From NCBI GenBank assembly GCA_023898405.1, contig CP060221.1, forward strand, positions 496,001 through 560,000: a stretch of DNA of 64,000 bases, given 5' to 3'. The notes below the pieces were generated by a model. That model worked only from the letters and a program-made list of their open reading frames with translations, did not search any database and was not told the origin of the DNA. The stretch comes from Myxococcales bacterium (lineage in GTDB: Bacteria > Myxococcota > UBA727 > JABDBI01). Made by a program: the position numbers and the translations under genes. Shown here one piece after another: positions 35,410-43,795 of the stretch. Position 1 is the first letter of the stretch, and every line of letters starts with the position of its first letter.

Positions 35410-36471
35410 ATGCACATTATTGTTACAGGTGGCGGTACTGGCGGACACATTTTTCCAGCTTTAGAAATTGCCAAGGAATTTATTAATACAGATGCTCGCA
35501 CAAAGATCACCTATGTTGGCAATAGCGGTGGTATAGAAGAAAGAATGGCCAAAAACTGCGGTTTTCAATTTTTTGGTATCAAGGCTAAAAAACTGGTCGG
35601 CCAAAGTTTTTTTGCTCAGCTAAAAGCTCTTTTTGTACTCACACTGGCAGTTTTAAAATGCGCATGGTTTCTTTTGCTACATCGCCCTCATGCTGTGATT
35701 GGAGTTGGTGGTTATGTATCGGCGCCCATGATTATCGCAAGCTTTATTTTACGCATCGACCGGTCCATCTGCGAACAAAATGTTGTGCCAGGACTTGCCA
35801 ACCGACTTCTCGCTCACATAAGCAACCGAGTTTTTGCAAGCTTTGTAGAAAGTAAAAAACACTTCCCCAAGCATACCATTGTCACGGGCAACCCTATCCG
35901 CAAACAATTTTTCAGTATTGAGCACGGCGCGCCTGAAAAGGGCTTAAAGATTCTTGTGACTGGGGGAACTCTCGGGGCACAGTTTTTAAACCGCGAAATT
36001 CCTAAGGCTCTTAAACTCTTACAAGAGCACAATCCTGATATTAAAGTGACTCACCAAACCGGTAAAACACAAGTCAATGAAGTTGCTGCACACTATAAAG
36101 AAGCTCACATCGAAGCCCAGGTAACGCAGTTTATCGATAACATGCCCGAAAGTTTTAAACGCCATGACCTTCTTATCTCTCGCGCAGGAGCTACCGTGTC
36201 TTCCGAAATTATGGCTTCAGGTATGCCATCGATACTGGTACCCTACCGCTTTGCCAATGCTCACCAACGAGAAAACGCTTTAGCTCTCGTTAAAAAAGGT
36301 GCTGCACTCTTGCTTGAAGAGGGCGATAATTTTGCCGCTGAACTGAGCCTAAAAATAAAAAATTTATACGATCACCCTGAACAACTTAAAGCAATCAGCG
36401 AAAATGCCAAGCATCTTGCAACTCCTCATGCAGCCTCAAGTATCGTAAAAACTATCACGAGCAATCTTTAA
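35410..36471 (+). CDS. murG: lipid II synthase (GlcNAc transferase)
   Basis: 353 residues. Peripheral membrane glycosyltransferase adding GlcNAc to lipid I. N-terminal GGGTGGHIFPALEIA, VGVGGYVSAP, EQNVVPGLANRLLA, GGTLGAQFLNREIP and the C-terminal donor-site ISRAGATVSSEIMASG are diagnostic. ATG at 35410 behind AGGA. Short gaps to murD and murC (11 bases). Confidence 0.96.
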   Translation: MHIIVTGGGTGGHIFPALEIAKEFINTDARTKITYVGNSGGIEERMAKNCGFQFFGIKAKKLVGQSFFAQLKALFVLTLAVLKCAWFLLLHRPHAVIGVGGYVSAPMIIASFILRIDRSICEQNVVPGLANRLLAHISNRVFASFVESKKHFPKHTIVTGNPIRKQFFSIEHGAPEKGLKILVTGGTLGAQFLNREIPKALKLLQEHNPDIKVTHQTGKTQVNEVAAHYKEAHIEAQVTQFIDNMPESFKRHDLLISRAGATVSSEIMASGMPSILVPYRFANAHQRENALALVKKGAALLLEEGDNFAAELSLKIKNLYDHPEQLKAISENAKHLATPHAASSIVKTITSNL

Positions 36472-36482
36472 GGACTTCCAGT

Positions 36483-37895
36483 ATGGCACTTAATTCAATT
36501 TTTACAGGTCGAATAAAACACATTCATTTAGTGGGAATAGGCGGTATCGGGATGAGCGGCATAGCAAGAATATTGCTAGCCTCTGGATTTAATGTGAGCG
36601 GTTCAGATGTGAGCGAAAATCGTGAAACTACAAGCCTAAGAAGCTTAGGTGCCCACGTTTTCATTGGCCATCATGCTAAGCATATGGATAACGCCGATGT
36701 TTTGGTTTACTCCAGTGCTATACCTTATGAAAATGCTGAACTTTGCGCTGCTCGCTCACGCGGTATTCCTACTATACCAAGAGCAGTCATGCTGGCTGAG
36801 CTTATGCGCTTACGTTGTGGTATTGCCGTTGCTGGTGCTCACGGAAAAACTACCACGACTAGCATCATTGGAACATTGATGCACCAATTAGGTTTTGACC
36901 CAACCGTCATCATCGGTGGTATCGTAAATCACTTTGGTGCAAATGCAATCTTGGGCCAAAGCCAATTCATGGTAGCCGAAGCCGATGAGTCAGATGGTAC
37001 TTTCTTACATCTTTCACCTACCATTGCAGTGGTAACCAACATCGATGCTGAGCATCTTGATTATTACCAGGGCGGTATCACTGAAATCAGTGAACATTTC
37101 AGTAATTTTCTAGAAACTATTCCCTTCTATGGCCTTGTTGTTGCTTGTATCGATGATCCCCACGTAAGGAATATTCTTGAAAAACTTAACCGGCGCATCT
37201 TGAGTTATGGTTTCAGCAAAGGTGCAACATTTCGAGCACAGAATATCCATACCCACGAATTTTCTACCAGCTTTGAAATCGTTGTACGCAATGCATCAGT
37301 GTATCCATGCCGGATTAACATGGTCGGCCACCATAATGTATTAAACACTCTTGCGGCAGTTGCCGTTATGGATGAATTGGGCGTAGCTCCAAGCGCTCTT
37401 TTTGCTCCTCTTTCTTCATTTAACGGGGTAAAACGGCGCTTTAGTATTGTTCCTAGCCATAAAGATTTTTTTGTGATTGATGACTATGCTCATCATCCCA
37501 CAGAAATACGCGCAGTGCTCAAGGCAGCTCGTAACACATTTAAGGATCGTCCATTACACGTATTGTTTCAGCCTCACCGTTTCTCTCGCACTAAAGATCT
37601 GATGGAAGAATTTGCACAGAGTTTTAAGGACTGTGACGCACTGGTCGTTACCGATATCTATGCAGCTCAAGAACAGCCTTTGCCAGGCATCAGCAGCAAG
37701 GTTTTGATCGACAAAATAAAAGCTTCTAGTTCACTTTCACCCTTTCACGTAAAAACTATTGATGAAGGCGCCAAAAAAATCTCTGAACTCATGCCGCAAA
37801 AGGGCGTAGCTTTGACTTTGGGTGCAGGCTCAATAACCCTTGCAGGGCCACACATTGTAGACCTGCTCCACCAAAAATACGGACTTTCTCTATGA
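36483..37895 (+). CDS. murC: UDP-MurNAc:L-Ala ligase
   Basis: 470 residues. Adds the first stem-peptide residue. N-terminal HLVGIGGIGMSGIARIL, ATP site VAGAHGKTTTTSIIG near residue 118, EADESDGTFL, DDYAHHPTEI and FQPHRFSRT. AAGGA precedes the ATG at 36483. Overlaps murB by four bases. Confidence 0.97.
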   Translation: MALNSIFTGRIKHIHLVGIGGIGMSGIARILLASGFNVSGSDVSENRETTSLRSLGAHVFIGHHAKHMDNADVLVYSSAIPYENAELCAARSRGIPTIPRAVMLAELMRLRCGIAVAGAHGKTTTTSIIGTLMHQLGFDPTVIIGGIVNHFGANAILGQSQFMVAEADESDGTFLHLSPTIAVVTNIDAEHLDYYQGGITEISEHFSNFLETIPFYGLVVACIDDPHVRNILEKLNRRILSYGFSKGATFRAQNIHTHEFSTSFEIVVRNASVYPCRINMVGHHNVLNTLAAVAVMDELGVAPSALFAPLSSFNGVKRRFSIVPSHKDFFVIDDYAHHPTEIRAVLKAARNTFKDRPLHVLFQPHRFSRTKDLMEEFAQSFKDCDALVVTDIYAAQEQPLPGISSKVLIDKIKASSSLSPFHVKTIDEGAKKISELMPQKGVALTLGAGSITLAGPHIVDLLHQKYGLSL

Positions 37896-38848
37896 TTTCT
37901 TTTGCGCTTAAACACCTCCTCGACAAGCTCAGCGCCAAAAGAGAAGTCGCACTTGCACCTTTTTCAACGCTCAAAGTTGGCGGACCTGCGCGTTTTTTTG
38001 TTGAAGCTAGAAATAATGAAGAACTAGCGCTTTTACAAAAAGCTTGCCTTGAGCATAATCTCCCTCTCCATATTTTGAGCGGTGGTTCTAACACACTCTT
38101 TAGCGATAATGGCTTTGACGGGCTTGTTATAAAACTTGGCTCCCAATTTGATTTCCTCCATTGCGACAAAAAAAATCAAGCCTTGCTGGTTGGAGCTGCT
38201 ACCTCCTATGCCAAAGTCACCAAACAAGCGCTTTTGATAGGAATCGATTCTGCCGTTGGATGGAGCGGCATTCCTGGCCTTATTGGAGGTGCTTTACGTA
38301 TGAATGCAGGTACGTCTATGGGAGAGATTGGTGATGTGGTTGATGAAATTTATGCTGTTCAAAATGGAGAAAAAGTAATTTTCACTGGCAAAGATTTAAA
38401 GTTTTCTTATCGCTCCAATAATTTACCAAAAGATATAATTATTACAGGTGCACGTTTAAAATATAAAGAGGAATCATTAAAGTCTTCTGAGGTTTTATTA
38501 CAAAAAGTACAAGAATACCGACTTAAGAGAAAAAAAACTCAGCCTATAATAAATTCTCTCGGCTCTTTCTTTAAAAATCCATATCCATTATTCGCTGCCC
38601 AACTAATTGAAAGTTGTCAACTTAAGGGTCTACAATACCAACAAGCACAGATATCTTCGTTGCATGCTAATTTTATAATTAATAACGGAGGGGCCAAAGC
38701 GAATGATATTCTTTACATCGGGTCCACCGCACAACAAAAGGTGTTCGAGCAACATTCGGTGGCTTTGCAACCAGAAATTCTCTTGGTGGGAAATTTTAAA
38801 GATTCCCCTTCGATTGATCCAAAACGTTTTTTTAACGCTAAAAGCTAA
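37892..38848 (+). CDS. murB: UDP-N-acetylenolpyruvoylglucosamine reductase
   Basis: 318 residues. FAD enzyme reducing enolpyruvyl-UDP-GlcNAc to UDP-MurNAc. FSTLKVGGPARFFVEA, LSGGSNTLFSDNGFDG (FAD pyrophosphate loop), GWSGIPGLIGGALRMNAG and the catalytic-Ser segment SLGSFFKNP. The C-terminus is about 30 residues longer than the final conserved strand. Sequence after about 38400 is noticeably more AT-rich than the upstream mur genes. Followed by 184 bases with no ftsQ or ddl. Confidence 0.95.
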   Translation: MISFALKHLLDKLSAKREVALAPFSTLKVGGPARFFVEARNNEELALLQKACLEHNLPLHILSGGSNTLFSDNGFDGLVIKLGSQFDFLHCDKKNQALLVGAATSYAKVTKQALLIGIDSAVGWSGIPGLIGGALRMNAGTSMGEIGDVVDEIYAVQNGEKVIFTGKDLKFSYRSNNLPKDIIITGARLKYKEESLKSSEVLLQKVQEYRLKRKKTQPIINSLGSFFKNPYPLFAAQLIESCQLKGLQYQQAQISSLHANFIINNGGAKANDILYIGSTAQQKVFEQHSVALQPEILLVGNFKDSPSIDPKRFFNAKS

Positions 38849-39032
38849 TAAAAATATATCAAAGCCTAAAGCACAACTTAGTTTCCCCTTCGCTAAAATT
38901 TCTTTTTTTGCCAACAATAATATTGTTAAGCCTGTTGGATTTTTTGCTTATTTAGATAAGAGGGAAATGTTCGCATTGATAAAAATAGTAGCAGACAATG
39001 AAAATATATACCGAACAGCATGGAATCATTAA
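38849..39032. other. gap where ftsQ/ddl would normally lie
   Basis: The largest spacing inside the cluster. AT-rich, with short frames that have no resemblance to FtsQ (POTRA) or Ddl. It may carry a separate promoter for ftsA-ftsZ. Confidence 0.5.
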
Positions 39033-40268
39033 ATGGCACGTGGCAAAAAAGACTCGAGGGTGGTTGGTTTAGATATAGGTACCACTAAGATTTGTGCCCT
39101 AGTTGGTGAGCGTAAAGAAAACGGCTCAATTGATATTTGCGGCATTGGTACAAGCCCTTCAAATGGACTAAGAAAAGGGGTTGTGGTTAATATCGAGAGC
39201 ACAGTCAAATCTATCAAAAAGGCTATTCAAGAAGCACAGCTCATGGCTGATTACAATATTTCCTCTGTGTATGCTGGCATTGCTGGTGGTCATATTCGAG
39301 GAATTAACAGCCACGGCATAGTGGCGGTGAAAGAAGGGGAAGTAAAATCCGGAGATATTGACCGTGTTATTGATGCTGCTCGCGCTGTAGCAATTCCTAT
39401 TGATCGAGAAATTATTCACGTTCTTCCCCAGGAATATATCATCGATGGTCAAGATGGCATTAGAGAACCTCTTGGCATGGCTGGTGTACGCCTTGAATGC
39501 AAGGTGCATATTGTAACTGGTGCTGTAACGAGTGCACAAAACATTGTAAAATGTGCGCAACGCTGCGATATTTCTGTAAGTGATATTGTACTTGAACAGC
39601 TTGCCTCTAGTTACGCAGTCTTAAGCGAAGATGAAAAAGAACTTGGTGTTGCTCTGGTTGACATAGGCGGTGGCACCACGGACATCGCTATATTTTTTAA
39701 TGGCAGCATCCAACATACTTCAGTCATCGCAGTGGGAGGTCAGCACTTTACCAATGATATTGCTATAGGCCTTAGAACTCCTCAGGAAAGCGCGGAACTT
39801 ATTAAAAAACGCTATGGCACTGCCAGTATGAAATCTGAATACTTAGACGAAATGATCGAGGTACCAAGTATTGGTAACCGCCCAGATCGTATGCTTAAAC
39901 GGCAAATCTTAGCAGAAATTCTTGAGCCACGAGTGAGAGAAACTTTTGAAATTATTGCCCGTGAAATTGAACGCGTTCGGTTAACGGAATTATTAGCCTC
40001 AGGAATTGTGATCACCGGAGGTTCCTCATTGCTTCCTGGCATGATTGAAATTGCCGAAGAGGTAATTGGATTGCCGGTACGATTAGGTGTGCCTCGAGGT
40101 GTTGGTGGACTAATGGACGTTGTCAAAAGTCCAATTTATGCTACAGGCGTAGGACTGGTGCTTTACGGCGCCAAACATTGCGACCATCGTCATTTTAAAG
40201 TAAGAGATGATAATATTTATACAAAAGTGCGTCGTAGGATGAGCGCTTGGCTGAATGACATAATTTAG
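39033..40268 (+). CDS. ftsA: cell division protein FtsA
   Basis: 411 residues. Actin-like ATPase tethering FtsZ to the membrane. N-terminal GLDIGTTKICALVGE, the 1C-domain region VYAGIAGGHIRGINSHG, phosphate-2 motif LVDIGGGTTDIAIF, adenosine motif GIVITGGSSLLPG, and a C-terminal amphipathic helix KVRRRMSAWLNDII. ATG at 39033 with a weak GGA. ftsZ follows 56 bases later. Confidence 0.96.
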   Translation: MARGKKDSRVVGLDIGTTKICALVGERKENGSIDICGIGTSPSNGLRKGVVVNIESTVKSIKKAIQEAQLMADYNISSVYAGIAGGHIRGINSHGIVAVKEGEVKSGDIDRVIDAARAVAIPIDREIIHVLPQEYIIDGQDGIREPLGMAGVRLECKVHIVTGAVTSAQNIVKCAQRCDISVSDIVLEQLASSYAVLSEDEKELGVALVDIGGGTTDIAIFFNGSIQHTSVIAVGGQHFTNDIAIGLRTPQESAELIKKRYGTASMKSEYLDEMIEVPSIGNRPDRMLKRQILAEILEPRVRETFEIIAREIERVRLTELLASGIVITGGSSLLPGMIEIAEEVIGLPVRLGVPRGVGGLMDVVKSPIYATGVGLVLYGAKHCDHRHFKVRDDNIYTKVRRRMSAWLNDII

Positions 40269-40324
40269 TTAAGTTGAAAAAGTTTTTTTTATACCACATA
40301 TTAAAGAATGGGGAGGCTGTTAAA

Positions 40325-41623
40325 ATGATAGAATTTGATGAAATACAAGAACGAGGCCCACGAATCAAAGTAATTGGAGTTGGTGGTGGCGGTGGAAATG
40401 CTATCAACAACATGATCGAACGCGGAATTGCAAGCGTAGAATTTATTGTTGCCAATACTGATTGCCAGGCGCTCGACGCAAATATGGCTGAAGTAAAGCT
40501 ACAGCTCGGTCACGGCTGCACCAAGGGTCTTGGTGCTGGCGCAAAACCAGAAGTGGGAGCGAGTGCGGCAAAAGAAAGTATGGATCGTATCGAAGAACTT
40601 CTACTTGGCGCAGATATGGTTTTCATAGCAGCAGGAATGGGCGGAGGCACCGGAACTGGTGCTGCTCCTGTTATTGCTGATGTAGCTCGAAGACTTGGTG
40701 CTTTGACAGTGGGAGTCGTCACTAAGCCCTTTTTATTCGAAGGCAATCGCAGGCGTAAGCTCGCTGAAAAGGGAGTTGAGACGCTCAAACAAGCAGTAGA
40801 TACCTTGATCGTTGTTCCCAACAACCGATTGCTGCAATTGGCTGATGAGCAAACATCTATGCTCGATGCTTTTCGCATGGCAGACCAGGTTTTATTCAAT
40901 GCTGTTAAAGGTATCAGCGATATCATTACACAACAGGGTATTGTCAATGTTGACTTTGCGGATGCCATCACCGTTATGAGCGATCAAGGAATGGCTTTGA
41001 TGGGTATTGGTACAGCGAGCGGCGAAGGTCGAGCAGTTAAAGCTGCGCAAAAAGCAATATCCAGTCCCTTACTTGAAGATGTTTCAGTTGATGGAGCGAT
41101 GGGAATTCTAGTTAATGTTACTGGTGGCCCATCCTTGACGCTTCATGAAGTCAATGCTGCCATAGAACTCATAACCGATGCCGCGCACGAAGATGCCAAC
41201 ATTATTTTTGGTTATGTTGTTGATTCTGAGCGAGATGAAGAAGTTTCCATTACCGTTATAGCAACAGGGTTTGAGCATGCTCGCACCCAGAAAAAAGGTG
41301 AGCCCACTTATACTTCAAGTGTGCCCAATCAGCCTATGACACCTTATCCATTGCAAGGTTCACGTGATGTACCAACTTTCATTAGACAAGGACTTTCTTC
41401 CAGGGACAGCATTTTGCCAGGAGTATCAAGCTATCCTAATCTTGGAACGAAAATTCCTCCAGCTCCTAACCACGCTGCTCGTGTGCCGGTACTAGCACCT
41501 ATCGATGAAGATAAACAAGACGCAGGTACAGCATTAAAGGAAAGCTCACCTAAAAAATCAGATGAGTATGATGTTCCTTCTTTTTTAAGAAGAAATAACA
41601 ATAATGATACGCAAATTGCATAA
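40325..41623 (+). CDS. ftsZ: cell division protein FtsZ
   Basis: 432 residues from the ATG at 40325, chosen for its GGGAGG site; a longer frame from 40274 is not credible. Tubulin-like GTPase forming the Z ring. VIGVGGGGGNAINNM, NTDCQALD, the G-box GMGGGTGTGAAPVIA and NVDFADA are present. A disordered linker (~residues 320-415) leads to the C-terminal peptide DEYDVPSFLRR, the site that binds FtsA/ZipA-type partners. Full-length, so division by FtsZ is retained although septal synthesis genes are missing here. Confidence 0.97.
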   Translation: MIEFDEIQERGPRIKVIGVGGGGGNAINNMIERGIASVEFIVANTDCQALDANMAEVKLQLGHGCTKGLGAGAKPEVGASAAKESMDRIEELLLGADMVFIAAGMGGGTGTGAAPVIADVARRLGALTVGVVTKPFLFEGNRRRKLAEKGVETLKQAVDTLIVVPNNRLLQLADEQTSMLDAFRMADQVLFNAVKGISDIITQQGIVNVDFADAITVMSDQGMALMGIGTASGEGRAVKAAQKAISSPLLEDVSVDGAMGILVNVTGGPSLTLHEVNAAIELITDAAHEDANIIFGYVVDSERDEEVSITVIATGFEHARTQKKGEPTYTSSVPNQPMTPYPLQGSRDVPTFIRQGLSSRDSILPGVSSYPNLGTKIPPAPNHAARVPVLAPIDEDKQDAGTALKESSPKKSDEYDVPSFLRRNNNNDTQIA

Positions 41624-41668
41624 AGCGTCTTAATAATTTTAATAAAACTCACGCATAAGGGGTATGAG

Positions 41669-42151
41669 ATGTCATCAAATATAAAAACCAAAATAGCACT
41701 CCTTATCGCTGAGTTTTTTTATTGTGGACGTTTCCCTATTGCCCCAGGCACATGTGGTACTGCGGGTGCTCTGGTTATTTGGGTGCCTGCACTTTTTTTT
41801 TCGTGGTCCTGCTGGTTAATTCTTAGTCTTTTGCTCATGCTTTTTTTCATAGGAATTTGGGCAAGCGATTATGGTATTGAGCATTATAAAAAAGACGATC
41901 CCAAACAGGTTGTTATTGATGAAGTTGTTGGTGTTGGTATTCCATTTTTAATCATCGACCCAAGCGTTCAACAGGTTTTTACAGCATTTGTGCTCTTTCG
42001 TTTCTTCGATATTCTCAAACCCTGGCCCATAAAATGGGTTGAGCGATCGTTTCCTAAAGCATGGGGAATCATGCTCGATGATGTTGTGGCAGGCATTTTT
42101 GCGCTCTTAGCCTTGCTCTTTGCTCGATATTTTTTTGTCTTCTTATATTAA
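41669..42151 (+). CDS. pgpA: phosphatidylglycerophosphatase A
   Basis: 160 residues. Membrane phosphatase converting phosphatidylglycerol phosphate to phosphatidylglycerol. CGRFPIAPGTCGTAGAL near residue 20, then DDPKQVVIDEVVGVGIPF, FRFFDILKPWPIKWVE and GIMLDDVVAGIFALL match the family; three or four hydrophobic segments. 46 bases after ftsZ, probably co-transcribed. The IS element lies 73 bases further on. Confidence 0.92.
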   Translation: MSSNIKTKIALLIAEFFYCGRFPIAPGTCGTAGALVIWVPALFFSWSCWLILSLLLMLFFIGIWASDYGIEHYKKDDPKQVVIDEVVGVGIPFLIIDPSVQQVFTAFVLFRFFDILKPWPIKWVERSFPKAWGIMLDDVVAGIFALLALLFARYFFVFLY

Positions 42152-42224
42152 TTTCGACAGATATTATCCTCTCCATGAATGGAGAGGTTTTGATGGGCTA
42201 GGGAATAAGCAGTAAAAATTAAAT

Positions 42225-42271
42225 TAACCTGAAGTTTGCTCTCATGATTGATCACATCTTTTTGTTGACAA
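42225..42271 (+). repeat. left terminal inverted repeat of the IS
   Basis: Begins TAACCTGAAGTTTGCTCTC and ends TTTGTTGACAA. It differs from the right end in the early AAGTTT/AGTTTT positions only. Confidence 0.88.
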
Positions 42272-42319
42272 AGTCGTTTAAGCATTTTCAAGTTTAATTT
42301 GATGTGATCAAGTTTTTCA

Positions 42320-43723
42320 ATGAATCATATAAGAACAGAATTTATAGAATCAAATCTTGGTGATAAGCGCTTAACTAAGCGCCTTTTATCAATTGTTAGC
42401 TCGGTTATTGAAAGTCCAGAGAAATCTTTTCCTGAGGCATTTAGGAGTTCGGCAGAATTAGAGGGGTTCTATCGGTTTGTGGAAAATCCTTACATAGAAA
42501 TAAAAGACATTTTAGAACCGCACAAGCAAGCTACTTTAAAGCGTATGTGCAATAAGAATAATGATATTATTATTGCGCATGATTCGAGTGAGTTTGTATT
42601 TTCAGGAAAGAGACGAGACCTTGGAACAACCTCACTAGGTAAAAGTGCAAGCTTCTTTGGTCATTTCAGTTTAGCTATTTCTGCGTCAGATAGAGAACCA
42701 TTAGGTACATTGGGGTTGCATTGTTTTAAGCGCGGTGAAAAAATCAGTCCTTATGCACTCAGAAAAAAAGGGATTCTTACACAGACTCAGTCTCGTCGCC
42801 TGCCATCGGAAAAACAAAGATGGAATGACGCAATCGATAGCATTTCTAAACTCAGCGAAAGCGCTAAAAATGCAATCCACGTATGCGATAGTGAAACAGA
42901 TAGTTATGCTTTGCTTGCTGATTTATCGAACAAAGAACATCGATTTATTGTTAGGGGCTGCTATGACCGCGCCCTTGTAAACGGCAAGCATTTACGCGAG
43001 GAATTTGCAGAAGAAAGCAGATTGTTTTCTAAAGAAATACATCTTTCTAGAAGAAATAAAAAATCCGGCGGGGCTAATAATAAAAGGCTTGTTAAAAGAG
43101 ATGCCCGCAATACGATAGTAGATATTAAAGCAAAACAAATTACATTAAAAAGATCAAACTGTGTAGATAAAAAATATGCATTATCTTTAGATATAAATGC
43201 TGTTCTTATTCTAGAGCGAAATCCGCCTAAAGATGAAAAGCCTATTGAATGGATTTTACTCACTCAAGAACCAATCGCTTCGCGCCAAGATATCGAAAAG
43301 ATTATCGAATGCTATTGCTCACGTTGGGTCATAGAAGAATACTTTAAAGTCCTTAAAACTGGATGCTCATATGAAAAAAGACAGTTAGAAAGCTTTCACA
43401 GCCTGAAAAATTGTTTGGGAGTCTTTATACCAATAGCCTGGTTTCTCCTGCGGCTACGCAATAAAGCAAATGAAGCAAATAGCTCACCAGAACTTTATAT
43501 ACCGCCTCCATTATTAGCTATGCTGCAAAATTATACCGCGGAATCATTGCTTACTGTCGATGAAGTTTTAAGGCAAATAGCAAGGTTGGGAGGACACATT
43601 AAATATAACGGTCCTCCTGGATGGCTCGTCTTATGGCGAGGGCTTAGAGAACTTTATGCTATGTATAAAGGTTACCAAATCGCCGAATCTATCTTGTCAA
43701 CAAAAAGATGTGATCAATCATGA
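42320..43723 (+). CDS. IS4/IS50-type transposase
   Basis: 467 residues. DDE transposase of the Tn5 kind: N-terminal DNA-binding region with LGDKRLTKRL, first Asp in AHDSSEF (~residue 92), second Asp in HVCDSETDS (~residue 194), and the exact Y-(2)-R-(3)-E-(6)-K signature in YCSRWVIEEYFKVLK near residue 335. The stop codon lies inside the right inverted repeat. No frameshift or missing catalytic residue, so it is potentially active. Confidence 0.95.
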   Translation: MNHIRTEFIESNLGDKRLTKRLLSIVSSVIESPEKSFPEAFRSSAELEGFYRFVENPYIEIKDILEPHKQATLKRMCNKNNDIIIAHDSSEFVFSGKRRDLGTTSLGKSASFFGHFSLAISASDREPLGTLGLHCFKRGEKISPYALRKKGILTQTQSRRLPSEKQRWNDAIDSISKLSESAKNAIHVCDSETDSYALLADLSNKEHRFIVRGCYDRALVNGKHLREEFAEESRLFSKEIHLSRRNKKSGGANNKRLVKRDARNTIVDIKAKQITLKRSNCVDKKYALSLDINAVLILERNPPKDEKPIEWILLTQEPIASRQDIEKIIECYCSRWVIEEYFKVLKTGCSYEKRQLESFHSLKNCLGVFIPIAWFLLRLRNKANEANSSPELYIPPPLLAMLQNYTAESLLTVDEVLRQIARLGGHIKYNGPPGWLVLWRGLRELYAMYKGYQIAESILSTKRCDQS

Positions 43724-43740
43724 GAGCAAAACTCAGGTTA
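43694..43740 (-). repeat. right terminal inverted repeat of the IS
   Basis: Reverse complement of the left end over 47 bases with two mismatches; contains the last codons of the transposase. Confidence 0.88.
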
Positions 43741-43795
43741 AATTACTACAAACCAAATCCTTAATAACCTATAAATGCTCATTCGCTCCATCACA

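Larger units (their letters stand above)
42225..43740 (+). mobile_element. IS4-family (IS50/Tn5-like) insertion sequence
   Basis: About 1516 bases, bounded by 47-base near-perfect terminal inverted repeats (42225-42271 and 43694-43740) and filled by one transposase gene. A 9-base target duplication, usual for this group, is not evident: outside the ends only AAATTA is shared, which also forms part of the palindromic edge. It appears structurally complete. It sits between pgpA and the M16 peptidase gene, at the border between conserved and accessory genes. Confidence 0.88.

Noticed and set aside
38703..39032. Plus-strand ORF between murB and ftsA as a possible ftsQ remnant
   Set aside because: It starts inside murB in another frame and shows no POTRA-like or membrane-anchor pattern.
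42216..43749. Target-site duplication flanking the IS element
   Set aside because: The nine bases on each side do not match; the shared AAATTA can be explained by A/T richness and the palindromic ends.
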